Assembly (NCBI RefSeq): GCF_040409955.1
Contig: NZ_CP123385.1
Location: 186,001 to 250,000 of the forward strand
Length of the DNA: 64,000 nucleotides
Reading direction: 5' to 3'
Source of the DNA: Salipiger sp. H15
GTDB taxonomy: Bacteria; Pseudomonadota; Alphaproteobacteria; Rhodobacterales; Rhodobacteraceae
This document shows, one piece after another, positions 1-7,410 of this stretch (positions are counted from its first letter, which is position 1; each line of letters starts with the position of its first letter). Under the pieces are notes generated by a model. The model was not told the origin of the DNA. It saw only the letters and a list, made by a program, of their open reading frames with translations, and did not search any database. The translations under genes were made by a program, and so were the position numbers.

Positions 1-1357
1 GCTTGGTGGTGAAGAGCGGGTCGAAGATGCGGCCGCGGATGTCCTTCGGCACGCCCGGACCGTCGTCCGAGACACGCAGCTCGACCCTCTGCGCGGCGGG
101 ATCATGGCTCAGCGCGATGTCGATGCGCCCGCCCGTGCCGCTTTCGCGGATCGCCTGATCGGCGTTGGTGACAAGGTTGATGACCACCTGCGCGATCTGG
201 TGGGCGTCGCCGCGCACCGGCGGCAAGTCCGGCGCGACGGCGACATGCACCTCGGCCCCCAGCCCCTCGGCGCTCTGCTGGAGCGCGCCCACCGCGGTCT
301 CGACCGTCTCGGCAATGTCCATGGGCACCAGCCGCGCGGGCTGCTGCCGGGCCATGGCGAGGAAGGATTTCACGATCCGGGCGCAGCGCTCGGCGGCATC
401 CGAGATCTTCTCGACCCGGCGCAGCACGTCATCCGAGATCTCCTCGTCGCGCAGCATCAGCGCGTGACCGACGACCACCGACAGCGGGTTGTTGAGCTCA
501 TGCGCCACCCCCGCCAAGAGCTCGCCAAGCGCCGACATCTTCTCGGCCTGGAAGATCTGCTCGCGCTGCGCGGCGAGGCGGCGGCGCAGGTCGACTTCCT
601 TGGACACGTCCACCGTCGACGAGACCAGCACGTCCTCGCCCCGGTACTGGATCAGCCGCGCCGAGACGAGGCTGGGAAAGCGCGCGCCATCCGCCCGCAC
701 GCCGGTCACCGGCATGTCGTCGACCCGCCCGTCGGGCAGCACGGCGGTGATGAAATCCGCCCGCTCGGCGCGCGAGGCGAAATGCGCGTGGGTGTGGGCG
801 GCGGTGCCCAGAAGCTCGGTGGCGGCGGGCGAGCGGTAGATCACCTCGCCGTCGCCGACGCGCGACATGATGATGTTGGCCGGGCAGCTTTCCAGCACCT
901 TGCGCACCAGCTGGTCGGCGGCGCGCTCGGTCTCCTCGAGCGCGCGGCGCTCGGTGACGTCGGTCTGCACCAGCACGAAGCCGCCCGCCGCGGTGCTGCG
1001 CAGCAGGAACTCGCTGTCGCGGTCACTGCTTGCGACCTCGAGCGGCGTCACCATCCAGTCACCGCCCGCCAGCCGCGCCTCCATGAAGGAGAGCCGCTCG
1101 GCATCCTCGGCGCGCAGCCCGCCGCGCAGCACCCATTCGCGCAGCAGCAGCGACCAGTCGAGCCCCTCGGACAGCAGGTCGGCGACGGCGGGGTTCATCT
1201 CGGCAAAGCCCGCGTTGAAGCGCAGCAGCACGGCGTTCTCGTCGAAGATCGCCAGCCCCTCGGACAGCGCGTCGATCACCTCCTCGAGCATGTCGGCGGG
1301 GCGGCGGCGCGATCCGTCCCCCGCTTCCGGCACCGAGGGATCGAAGCGCACCGCCAT
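1..1357 (-). CDS. PAS-domain sensor histidine kinase (3' end outside window)
   Basis: The visible 452 residues begin with ATG one base after the stop of the cyclase gene, so the two are almost certainly co-transcribed. The N-terminal half reads as two PAS-like sensing modules (about residues 20-125 and 140-240; 'VLVQTDVTERR' and 'VLVSSTVDVSKEVDL' are typical PAS ends). Then follow a dimerisation/phosphotransfer helix with the H-box 'GVAHELNNPLSVV', an N-box 'QVVINLVTNADQAI', the G1 box 'DDGPGVP' and 'RIFDPLFTTK', where the window ends. No membrane segment or signal peptide is seen, so it should be a cytoplasmic kinase. The partner regulator is not in the window. Its position after a globin and a cyclase suggests that it reads a gas or redox signal; that is inference. 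Confidence 0.93.
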   Translation of the reverse strand, partial: MAVRFDPSVPEAGDGSRRRPADMLEEVIDALSEGLAIFDENAVLLRFNAGFAEMNPAVADLLSEGLDWSLLLREWVLRGGLRAEDAERLSFMEARLAGGDWMVTPLEVASSDRDSEFLLRSTAAGGFVLVQTDVTERRALEETERAADQLVRKVLESCPANIIMSRVGDGEVIYRSPAATELLGTAAHTHAHFASRAERADFITAVLPDGRVDDMPVTGVRADGARFPSLVSARLIQYRGEDVLVSSTVDVSKEVDLRRRLAAQREQIFQAEKMSALGELLAGVAHELNNPLSVVVGHALMLRDEEISDDVLRRVEKISDAAERCARIVKSFLAMARQQPARLVPMDIAETVETAVGALQQSAEGLGAEVHVAVAPDLPPVRGDAHQIAQVVINLVTNADQAIRESGTGGRIDIALSHDPAAQRVELRVSDDGPGVPKDIRGRIFDPLFTTK

Positions 1358-1358
1358 C

Positions 1359-2408
1359 TCAGCGCTCCTGCGCCGCGCGCATCTCGGCGGCGATGCGGAA
1401 CACCGTCTCCTCGCGCCCGTCGGACAGGGTGATGCTGCCCGTCTCGGTGGCCGAGAACTGGTCGTCGAGCCGCTCGACCACCTCGCGGTTGCCGCAGATG
1501 GTCATCGGCTCGGCCTTGTAGCGCAGCTGGCTGGCGGTGATCACCGCCGGGCCGAAGACGTCGTAGATGTACTTCTGCACGCCGACGACCGAGCCCACCA
1601 CCGCGCCCGAGGCGATGCCGACCCGGCAGCGCCACTGGATCGGGTGGCTGGTGTTGCGCTGGTTGAGATAGCGCATGAATCGGATCGCGGCATTGGCCGC
1701 CGCCTGCGCATGGTCCTCGGTGGGATCTGGCAGGCCCGCGACGCCGATGTAGAGATCGCCCACCGCGCGGATCCGCGCGCAGCCGAACTGCTCGCCGATG
1801 CGGTCGAAGGCGGTGTAGATGTCGTTGAGCTCCGAGACGATCACCGCGGGCTCGTGCGCGCTGACCATCTCGGAAAAGCCGATGAAGTCGATGCAGACCA
1901 CCGAGACCGGGTCGTAGAGCCGGGGGGTGACGATGCCGAAGGTCTTGTATTCCTCGTAGACCGAGCGCGGCATCATGTTGAGCAGCAGCTTCTCGACCTG
2001 CTCCTTCTCGCGCTTGATCTCGCGGGTGTTGCGCTCGACCATCATGGAATAGCTGTCGATCATCGACTCCAGCTCCTTGATGCGCGAGATGTTCTGGCAC
2101 ACCAGCACCGCGATCGGCTCGTCCTCGTCGAGCGCCCGGTTGAAATCCATCGCCACGGTCATCGTGCGGCGGCGCAGGCGGAAGGTGGTTTCCGTGGTGT
2201 AGCGCCCCTCGGACGCGAGCGCGGCACGCAGCGCCTCGGTGTCGAAGTCCCGGAACTGGTCGAGCAGCTTCGAGCCCACCTCGATCTCGCCGAACCAGCC
2301 GCGGAACGTGTCGTTGCAGAAGCGCAGGCGCAGGCTCTGCAGGTCCAGAAGCGCAACCCCGACCCCGATCGCCCTCAGCAGCTGCTCGTTGATCGCGGCG
2401 ATGGTCAT
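1359..2408 (-). CDS. PAS + class III adenylate/guanylate cyclase-like protein
   Basis: 349 residues. The N-terminus (about 10-110) is a PAS-like fold, followed by a helical linker (about 110-150) and a class III nucleotide cyclase homology domain (about 160-300). The metal-binding aspartates are visible as Asp174 in 'VCIDFIGFSE' and Asp218 in 'AVGDLYIGV'. Asp283 in 'YDVFGP' corresponds to the base-selecting Asp of adenylate cyclases and Arg214 takes the place of the usual Lys. By hand alignment the transition-state Asn and Arg positions are Ile290 and Gln294, so normal activity is in doubt. No membrane segments. It lies 4 bp after the globin gene and 1 bp before the kinase. The product (cAMP or cGMP) cannot be decided by reading. 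Confidence 0.9.
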   Translation of the reverse strand: MTIAAINEQLLRAIGVGVALLDLQSLRLRFCNDTFRGWFGEIEVGSKLLDQFRDFDTEALRAALASEGRYTTETTFRLRRRTMTVAMDFNRALDEDEPIAVLVCQNISRIKELESMIDSYSMMVERNTREIKREKEQVEKLLLNMMPRSVYEEYKTFGIVTPRLYDPVSVVCIDFIGFSEMVSAHEPAVIVSELNDIYTAFDRIGEQFGCARIRAVGDLYIGVAGLPDPTEDHAQAAANAAIRFMRYLNQRNTSHPIQWRCRVGIASGAVVGSVVGVQKYIYDVFGPAVITASQLRYKAEPMTICGNREVVERLDDQFSATETGSITLSDGREETVFRIAAEMRAAQER

Positions 2409-2412
2409 GGCG

Positions 2413-2769
2413 CTACTCCGTCACCAGCCTGCGCCGCGCCTCGAAGGCGGCTAGGATCGCCTCCTGGTCCTCGGGCGAGACGCCGTGATCGGCGAGCGTC
2501 GCGCGCAGGAGGGACTGGAGCTTGTCGAAATGCAGCTGATGGATCTCGAGATGCGCGTGCATCTTGCGGATCTGCTCGTCGGTGTAGGAGGCCGGGCCGC
2601 CCATCAGCGACGAAACGAACTTGGTCTGGTGATCGACGATGCGCGCCATGTCGATCTCGTCGAAGAACGGGCCGACATCGTCGTCGTCGAGCAGCCGGTC
2701 ATATAGGTCGAGGACGATCTTGCTGACGACGGAGAAGCCGCCGTACTTGTCGAAAAGGGATTTCTCCAT
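2413..2769 (-). CDS. Group I truncated hemoglobin
   Basis: 118 residues, the usual length of a group I (N-type) truncated globin. The proximal haem ligand is His71 in 'RKMHAHLEI'. The distal pocket shows Tyr23 (B10) in 'LYDRLL' and Gln48 (E11) in 'DHQTKF', the pair typical of O2/NO-handling trHbN proteins. The family's Phe pair is in 'GPFFDEI' and 'LMGGP' ends helix E. The chosen ATG has a strong ribosome site (GGAGG, 5 bp away); a longer frame exists upstream but has no such site and would add a non-globin tail. It is the first gene of a three-gene operon with a nucleotide cyclase and a PAS kinase, which suggests a sensory or signalling role rather than plain NO detoxification (inference). 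Confidence 0.93.
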   Translation of the reverse strand: MEKSLFDKYGGFSVVSKIVLDLYDRLLDDDDVGPFFDEIDMARIVDHQTKFVSSLMGGPASYTDEQIRKMHAHLEIHQLHFDKLQSLLRATLADHGVSPEDQEAILAAFEARRRLVTE

Positions 2770-2937
2770 CGCCACCTCCCCCGGGGCACGGCGCCCCTCG
2801 GCACAAAAATTCGTTGTCTGGTAATCTGATGCAAACATGCGGGATCTTGCACCTCTGTGGCAAGGATTTCGTCCGGCGGCGGATCCCCAGCCTTTGCGCT
2901 TGCCGTTTCAGGCGCGTGTCGCTTTGGGGGCGCGCGT

Positions 2938-2952
2938 GTTTCGATTGTTTCA
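2938..2952. promoter_or_regulatory. Direct-repeat operator candidate, copy A (GTTTC-N4-GTTTC)
   Basis: Two GTTTC units start 9 bp apart (2938 and 2947) and are followed by AGCGC. The same arrangement occurs at 5799 and 6852. This copy lies about 170 bp before the globin gene on one side and 114 bp before a small plus-strand gene on the other. A third, single GTTTC lies at 2905. Tandem sites at a near-helical period fit an activator binding as a dimer on one DNA face; the regulator is unknown. Confidence 0.5.
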
Positions 2953-3065
2953 GCGCGGGCGCGAGGCGCCGATACCGTGGATACATTTCGACCCCCCGCG
3001 CGACATCGGGTTGAAACCGCGGCGGGCGAAGGTGGCGCATCCCCCCTTGATGAAGGACACCCCGG

Positions 3066-3215
3066 ATGAAGGCCCTGAACGAACTCCACGATGCCCTGCA
3101 ACAGCGCCGCGCCGAGCGCCGCCTCCGCCGCGCCCTGCGCAGCCTGCCCGGCGGCAGCGACGCAGAGATCGAGGCGGAGATGCGCCGCATCTACCGGCGG
3201 CTGAGCGGCTGCTGA
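3066..3215 (+). CDS. Small arginine-rich protein of unknown function
   Basis: 49 codons beginning MKALNELHDALQQRR and ending in a helix-like stretch with many Arg residues (13 of 49). There is a weak AAGGA-like ribosome site about 10 bp upstream and a clear hairpin 20 bp after the stop, so it could form its own transcript. It starts 114 bp after direct-repeat copy A, divergent from the globin operon. No domain is recognised. The composition suggests a short amphipathic helix that could bind nucleic acid or an acidic partner; it could also be a chance open frame. Confidence 0.5.
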   Translation: MKALNELHDALQQRRAERRLRRALRSLPGGSDAEIEAEMRRIYRRLSGC

Positions 3216-3234
3216 TCCCGACCCCGAAGCGACG

Positions 3235-3261
3235 AAGGGCCCGCCACCATGGCGGGCCCTT
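3235..3261. terminator. Hairpin terminator
   Basis: A perfect 12-bp stem (arms 3235-3246 and 3250-3261, AAGGGCCCGCCA and its complement) with a 3-base loop. It follows the small 3066 gene and lies past the end of the minus-strand monooxygenase gene, so it can serve both directions. U-tract is poor on the plus strand. Confidence 0.65.
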
Positions 3262-3324
3262 CCGCTTTCCGACTGCCTTCCGCCGAAAGGGCGCGCGCCC
3301 GGCGGACCGGGCGCGGCGCGTGTC

Positions 3325-4458
3325 TCAGGCCAGTTCGAGGGCCGCCTCGCGCTCCCCGGCGATCCAGCCCTGGTTCGCCTTCATCGCGCGGTTGAGTTGC
3401 TTGTGCAGCCCGGCGAGCTCGTCCATCGACCACTCGAAGCTGGCGATCCGGTTCGAAAGCTCGAAGATCGGGGCCGAGAGCCGGTCGCGCCGCGCCTCGT
3501 AGCCGCCGAGCGTGCCCTCGATCACAGCCTCGGCCAGCAGCGCGGAGTCGCGGAAGGCGTCGGTGATGCCATGCGCGGTGATCGGATCGCGGAACCAGCT
3601 GGCATCGCCGACCAGCGCCCAGCCCGGCCCGGCGCAGCGGCGCATGTAACCCGGCAGGCCGGCGAAGATCACCCGCGCTTCCGAGGGTTCAGATCCTTCC
3701 ATCTCCTCGGCCATGCGCGGCATGTGACGCGCGGCCAGCTCCTGCACCGACGCGCTGCGCAGCTCCGCCGCGGCGCCCTGCGGCAGGGCGACGAAGACGC
3801 AGCTGCCGCCACCGTTGGTCGGGATGATCCCGCCCGCCGCGCCGGGCGCGAAATGCCAGCGGAAGCCGGTGTTGGGCAGGCCCGAGACGTACTGATAGGC
3901 GCAGGTGACCGTGTGCCGCGCTTGCCGCGTCACCTCGGCCCCGACGAGCCGCGCGACGCGCGAGCGCTTGCCGTCGGCGCCGATGACCAGCCCGGCCGAG
4001 ACCTCGCGCTCGGTCCCGTCCGGCAGCGAAAGCCGCGCGCCGCGCACCCGGCCACCGCCGTGGACCAGCCCGGTGCAGCTCGTCCTGAAGCGGACATCCG
4101 CACCGGCCGCGGCGGCGGCCTCGGCGAGCATCCGGTCGAGCAGGAAGCGGCGCGGGGCCATCAGCGCCTCGACGCCATGCTCGGGGCGGATCGCGATGTC
4201 GATCGCCTCGTCGCCGTAGATGAAGCCGGTGCGGCGCACCTGCGGCGTGCCGGCGGCGCGCAGCGGCGCGGCCAGCCCCCAGCGCTCGAGCAGCATGACC
4301 GCGCCGCGCATCAGCGCGTGGGTGGACATGGTATCGCTGCCAGGGGCGGCGCTGTCGATCAGCAGCACCTTCGCGCCCTGCCGGGCAAGTTGCAGCGCCG
4401 TGGCGGCACCGGCGCAGCGGGCGCCCACGATGATCGCGTCGTAAGTCTCGATGGTCAT
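3325..4458 (-). CDS. FAD-dependent monooxygenase/oxidoreductase
   Basis: 377 residues. The N-terminus has the Rossmann FAD motif 'YDAIIVGARCAGAATA' followed by an acidic-end strand 'VLLIDS'; near residue 150-165 'GLVIGADGKRSRVARLVG' is the DG motif of the aromatic-hydroxylase class, and near residue 285 'WALVGDASWFRDPITAHGI' is the GD motif that binds the FAD ribityl/diphosphate. Length fits the UbiH/geranylgeranyl-reductase-like single-component group. The ATG chosen has AGGAG 7 bp upstream. It starts 16 bp after the stop of the preceding flavin monooxygenase gene, so both act in one operon. Substrate unknown; neighbours hint at oxidation of a small hydrophobic compound. Confidence 0.88.
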   Translation of the reverse strand: MTIETYDAIIVGARCAGAATALQLARQGAKVLLIDSAAPGSDTMSTHALMRGAVMLLERWGLAAPLRAAGTPQVRRTGFIYGDEAIDIAIRPEHGVEALMAPRRFLLDRMLAEAAAAAGADVRFRTSCTGLVHGGGRVRGARLSLPDGTEREVSAGLVIGADGKRSRVARLVGAEVTRQARHTVTCAYQYVSGLPNTGFRWHFAPGAAGGIIPTNGGGSCVFVALPQGAAAELRSASVQELAARHMPRMAEEMEGSEPSEARVIFAGLPGYMRRCAGPGWALVGDASWFRDPITAHGITDAFRDSALLAEAVIEGTLGGYEARRDRLSAPIFELSNRIASFEWSMDELAGLHKQLNRAMKANQGWIAGEREAALELA

Positions 4459-4474
4459 GGGAAAACTCCTTCTG

Positions 4475-5722
4475 TCAGGCGGCAAGGGAAAGGCCCCGGC
4501 GCAGGCCGGCGGCGATGAGCGAGGCGAGGTCTTCGGCATCGCGCCCGACCCCGTGGATGAAGGCCGAGGCGCGGTGGCGCAGGAACGGCAGGCCGATGGC
4601 GTAGAGACCGGGCACGGCGGTGAGCCCGCCCTGCGTCTCGATCTCTCCGGCGGCGTTCAGCACCGGCAACTGCAGCCAGGGATAGGCGCGGCGGAAGCCG
4701 GTGGCCCAGACGATGGTCTCGATACCCTGCCCCACGAGATCGAGCCGTTCGGGCCCGCTGCGCGGCAGGTCGGGCGCGTGCCAGGCGTCGGGGTCGGCGG
4801 GCAAGGTGCTGCGCGTCTCGGCAAGGTGGGTCTCGAGATGGGTGAGGATCTTGCGCCGCCGCCGCTCGCCCGCGTCGATCTCTGCCCCAAGCCCCGGATC
4901 GAGGCGCAGCACGCCGCGCTCGACCCCGAGCGCCCGGCCGACCAGCCGCACGCCCATGGCCCGCAGCCGGTCGAGCCCCAGCGCCCCGCCGCCGTTCGAG
5001 CCGGTGAGCTGCAGCGAGGGCAGCGCCATCAGCTGCGCCGGACCGGCATCGGCGGGACGCGGCGCATCGAGGAAGCCGCTCCGCGACAGCAGCTCGAAGA
5101 TCTCGCGCCCGCGGTAGTGGCGCGGCGTGCGGACATGGCGCCCGACGGCGAGCGTGACCTCCCGGCCCGAGGCGCGGATCTCGGCGGCAAGCTGCACGCC
5201 GGTGGCCGAGGCCCCGACGACCAGCACACCTCCCTCGGGCAGGTCCGCGGCGCCGCGGTAGCGCGTCGGCACGACCTGGGTGATCCGCTCCGGCAGTGCG
5301 GCGGCCCAGCCCGGCACCGCGGGCAGATCACAGGCGCCGGTGGCGATGACCACCGCGCGGGCGAACCACTGCCGCCCGCCCGCGACGACGCGGAAGCGGC
5401 CGTTCTCGTGTTCGACGGACTGCACTGCGCAGCCGGTCACCACCGGCGCGGCGATGGCGCTGGCGTAACCTTCCAGCCGCGCCGCGAAACCGGCGGCGGA
5501 CATGAAGCCCTCGGGGTCGCTCTCGGACCACGGCCCCGGCAGGCGGTTCATCCAGTTCGGCGTCAGGAGGTGCAGGCCGGGCCAGCGCTCGGTGGTCCAG
5601 CGCGCGCCGACCTGCCCCCGTTCGAGCAGGACGTGGTCGATGCCGCGGCGCGACAGCGACCAGCTGAGCGCGAGCCCGGCCTGGCCGGCTCCGAGGATGA
5701 TGACGCTGGTTGCAGTGCTCAT
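4475..5722 (-). CDS. Flavin-containing monooxygenase (FMO/Baeyer-Villiger-like)
   Basis: 415 residues. FAD-binding motif 'VIILGAGQAGLALSWSL' at the N-terminus, a second Rossmann motif for NADPH 'GGVLVVGASATGVQLA' near residue 175, and 'IVWATGFRRAYPW', the late ATG motif of FMO and BVMO enzymes. 'RWTTERWPGLHLLTP' is typical of the putative flavoprotein group related to CzcO. Cytosolic. The start has GGAGAA 7 bp upstream. It is followed 16 bp later by a second FAD monooxygenase and preceded by the repeat copy at 5799. Two flavin oxygenases in tandem suggest successive oxidation of one compound, but the substrate cannot be named. Confidence 0.9.
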   Translation of the reverse strand: MSTATSVIILGAGQAGLALSWSLSRRGIDHVLLERGQVGARWTTERWPGLHLLTPNWMNRLPGPWSESDPEGFMSAAGFAARLEGYASAIAAPVVTGCAVQSVEHENGRFRVVAGGRQWFARAVVIATGACDLPAVPGWAAALPERITQVVPTRYRGAADLPEGGVLVVGASATGVQLAAEIRASGREVTLAVGRHVRTPRHYRGREIFELLSRSGFLDAPRPADAGPAQLMALPSLQLTGSNGGGALGLDRLRAMGVRLVGRALGVERGVLRLDPGLGAEIDAGERRRRKILTHLETHLAETRSTLPADPDAWHAPDLPRSGPERLDLVGQGIETIVWATGFRRAYPWLQLPVLNAAGEIETQGGLTAVPGLYAIGLPFLRHRASAFIHGVGRDAEDLASLIAAGLRRGLSLAA

Positions 5723-5798
5723 GGGTCTTCTCCGTTGCGGGTTTCCGGCAGACTGCCGGGCCGGGGTTTCGCGGATGCATCGCGGAAGCGGCTTTCGC

Positions 5799-5813
5799 GT
5801 TTCGACTGTTTCA
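5799..5813. promoter_or_regulatory. Direct-repeat operator candidate, copy B (GTTTC-N4-GTTTC)
   Basis: GTTTC units at 5799 and 5808, 9 bp apart, followed by AGC; 17 of the 19 bases match copy A. It is 77 bp before the flavin monooxygenase start on the minus strand. Same motif again at 6852. Confidence 0.5.
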
Positions 5814-5843
5814 GCCGCCCGCCCGGTGGCCCCCGGCAACGCA

Positions 5844-5875
5844 GACGGCCCGCAGCGCAAAGGCGGCGGGCCGTC
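5844..5875. terminator. Hairpin between small gene and monooxygenase operon
   Basis: Arms GACGGCCCGC (5844-5853) and GCGGGCCGTC (5866-5875) form a perfect 10-bp stem with a 12-base loop. It lies just after the stop of the minus-strand 56-residue gene and before the monooxygenase promoter region, so it probably ends the OsmC transcript. Confidence 0.6.
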
Positions 5876-5908
5876 CGGGAGGAGCGGAGGAAGGGAGGAA
5901 GCGCCGGG

Positions 5909-6079
5909 TCAGGCGGCCATCGGCAGGGAGGCGGGTTTCACCTCCGCTGCCGGGGTTTCGGCGAGCAGGCAGGAGCGGTCCCACCAGGCGCGGAAGTCGG
6001 CGAAGGTGTCGCGCATCGCGACGCGATCGAAGCCGGAGCCGTAGCTGGGCCGGGCGGCGGGGGCGGAGAAACGGGGCAT
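5909..6079 (-). CDS. Small protein of unknown function (56 aa)
   Basis: 56 codons starting MPRFSAPAARPSYGSG with a good AAGGA ribosome site 8 bp upstream. The centre 'DTFADFRAWWDRSCLLAE' contains a Trp pair and one Cys and probably forms a helix; the rest is rich in Ala and Pro. No signal peptide or membrane span. It lies 88 bp after the OsmC-like gene on the same strand and before a hairpin, so the two are likely co-transcribed. I recognise no family. Conserved operon position next to flavin oxygenases would suggest an accessory or partner protein (inference). Confidence 0.7.
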   Translation of the reverse strand: MPRFSAPAARPSYGSGFDRVAMRDTFADFRAWWDRSCLLAETPAAEVKPASLPMAA

Positions 6080-6167
6080 GGGTCTGTCCTTTCGGCAAAA
6101 GGGGTGTGGGGGGATTGGGGGGATTGGCCCGCGCCCCGGTCGGCGCGGGCGGTGCGTGTCGGAGGGA

Positions 6168-6746
6168 TCAGGCGGCCATCTCGACCGAGACCGGCACGCC
6201 GTTGCTGAGCACGTCGAAGACGGCGGAGCGGGCGACCGACTGTTCGACGATCTCGCGCAGCTTCTCCTGCGGGGCGTCGCCGCGGATCTTCACCGCCATG
6301 CGGATGCCGGCGAAGCCGTTGCGCACGGTCTTGTCGAGGCCGAGGATGCCGTTGAGGTTGATGTCGCCCTCGACCGCGGTCTCGACCGCGTGCAGCTTGA
6401 CCTGGCGGATCGAGGCGATGTTGCCGATCCCGGCGGTGATGCAGGCGGCGAGGCCCGCCAGCAGCAGCTCGACCGGGGTCACCCCGTTGTCGGCGCCGCA
6501 GAGCACCTGCGGGTGGTCACATTCGACGGCGTAGTCGCGGCGGTGCTGCATCTCCTGCATGGCGCCGTGGAAGCCGGTGAAGGCGGTGCGGCTGTGCGTG
6601 CCCGAAAGCCATTCGCCATTGGCGCGGAAGGTGAACTTGGCGATGTCGGGGGTGTCGCCGACCACGCCGAGCGTGGCGAGGAAGGTCGGGACGTCGACGC
6701 CGTTCATGGCGGTCTTGGCGGGCTTGTCGAGGGTCTGGGTGGTCAT
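6168..6746 (-). CDS. OsmC/Ohr-family protein
   Basis: 192 residues with the OsmC core: 'NGVTPVELLLAGLAACITAGI' is the central helix carrying the first conserved Cys. The second, peroxidatic-type Cys position near the C-terminus reads 'ARSAVFDVLSN', where Ser/Ala replaces Cys, so a classical organic-hydroperoxide cycle is unlikely; another Cys pair ('VECDHPQVLC') lies just before the central helix. N-terminal 45 residues extend beyond the usual domain. ATG has AGGAG 8 bp upstream. First gene of a minus-strand unit with the 56-aa gene and preceded by repeat copy C. A role in thiol or electrophile stress linked to the neighbouring oxygenases is plausible. Confidence 0.87.
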   Translation of the reverse strand: MTTQTLDKPAKTAMNGVDVPTFLATLGVVGDTPDIAKFTFRANGEWLSGTHSRTAFTGFHGAMQEMQHRRDYAVECDHPQVLCGADNGVTPVELLLAGLAACITAGIGNIASIRQVKLHAVETAVEGDINLNGILGLDKTVRNGFAGIRMAVKIRGDAPQEKLREIVEQSVARSAVFDVLSNGVPVSVEMAA

Positions 6747-6851
6747 CTGAAACTCCTGTCCATTCTGTGCTGTTGAAGCTCGTCGGGCGCTGTGCCCTTC
6801 CGATGGAGAGAAGTTCTGACGCCCGCGCGTTTCAGGCCGATTGCGCGTGCT

Positions 6852-6866
6852 GTTTCATTCGTTTCA
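6852..6866. promoter_or_regulatory. Direct-repeat operator candidate, copy C (GTTTC-N4-GTTTC)
   Basis: GTTTC units at 6852 and 6861, again 9 bp apart, with an extra single unit at 6829 (GTTTCAGGC, the same nonamer as at 2905). It sits midway between the divergent OsmC (106 bp) and DUF1330 (108 bp) genes and could serve both. Confidence 0.5.
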
Positions 6867-6973
6867 TGCGCGGGACCGGTGCCGCAGGGGCGGCGGCGGC
6901 GCAGGTCTTCCCGACCGCGCCCCGGCGCGCTAGACCTCCTCCCGAGACGATCCGAACAGGGAAGGACGACCCC

Positions 6974-7267
6974 ATGAAGGGCTACTGGCTGGTGCTCGGC
7001 ACCAATGTGACCGACGTCGAGGCGCAGGCGGAATACGGGCGGCTCTGGGCCCCCGTCGCCGCGAAATACGGGGCGCGGGTGCTGCGCGGCGACGACGCGC
7101 CGAAGATGCTCGAGGCCGGGGACAAGTCGCGGATCCTGCTGGTGGAGTTCGAGAGCCTCGCCGTCGCGCAGGCCTGCTACGACGATCCCGACTACCAGGC
7201 CGCCCGCGCCTTCGCGATGAAGGCGGCCCGGCGCGAGCTGGTGATCTTCGCGGCCGAGCTCGGCTGA
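6974..7267 (+). CDS. DUF1330 family protein
   Basis: 97 residues: 'KGYWLVLGTNVTDVEAQAEYG' start, 'YGARVLRG' and 'RILLVEFESLAVAQACYDDPDYQ' are the DUF1330 hallmarks (a ferredoxin-like alpha+beta barrel fold related to dimeric Dabb/EthD proteins). Function of the family is not established. AAGGA ribosome site 8 bp before the ATG. Divergent from the OsmC gene and separated by the direct-repeat element, so it may be co-regulated. A strong terminator follows. Confidence 0.9.
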   Translation: MKGYWLVLGTNVTDVEAQAEYGRLWAPVAAKYGARVLRGDDAPKMLEAGDKSRILLVEFESLAVAQACYDDPDYQAARAFAMKAARRELVIFAAELG

Positions 7268-7288
7268 ACCGCTCCCGGCGAGCCTTGC

Positions 7289-7324
7289 GCGCGGGTCCCG
7301 GCAACGGGGCCCGCGCTTTTGTTT
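7289..7324 (+). terminator. Rho-independent terminator after DUF1330 gene
   Basis: An 11-bp stem (7289-7299 with 7306-7316, one G-T pair), 6-base loop, then TTTTGTTT. Well-formed and in the right place for the plus-strand gene. Confidence 0.85.
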
Positions 7325-7367
7325 GCGCCCCGTGCCATCGGGCTTGACGCGCCTTGGGTGAAGCGTT

Positions 7368-7383
7368 CATTCATATGTGAGTA
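7368..7383. promoter_or_regulatory. Predicted IclR-type operator before CoA-transferase gene
   Basis: CATTC-ATATGT-GAGTA, matching the CATTC-N6-GAATG pattern found at 10595, 10614 and 11432. It is 27 bp before the ATG of the CoA-transferase gene, the expected place for a repressor site. Confidence 0.6.
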
Positions 7384-7410
7384 ATCCCTTCACGGAAGAA
7401 TGAGCGCAAG

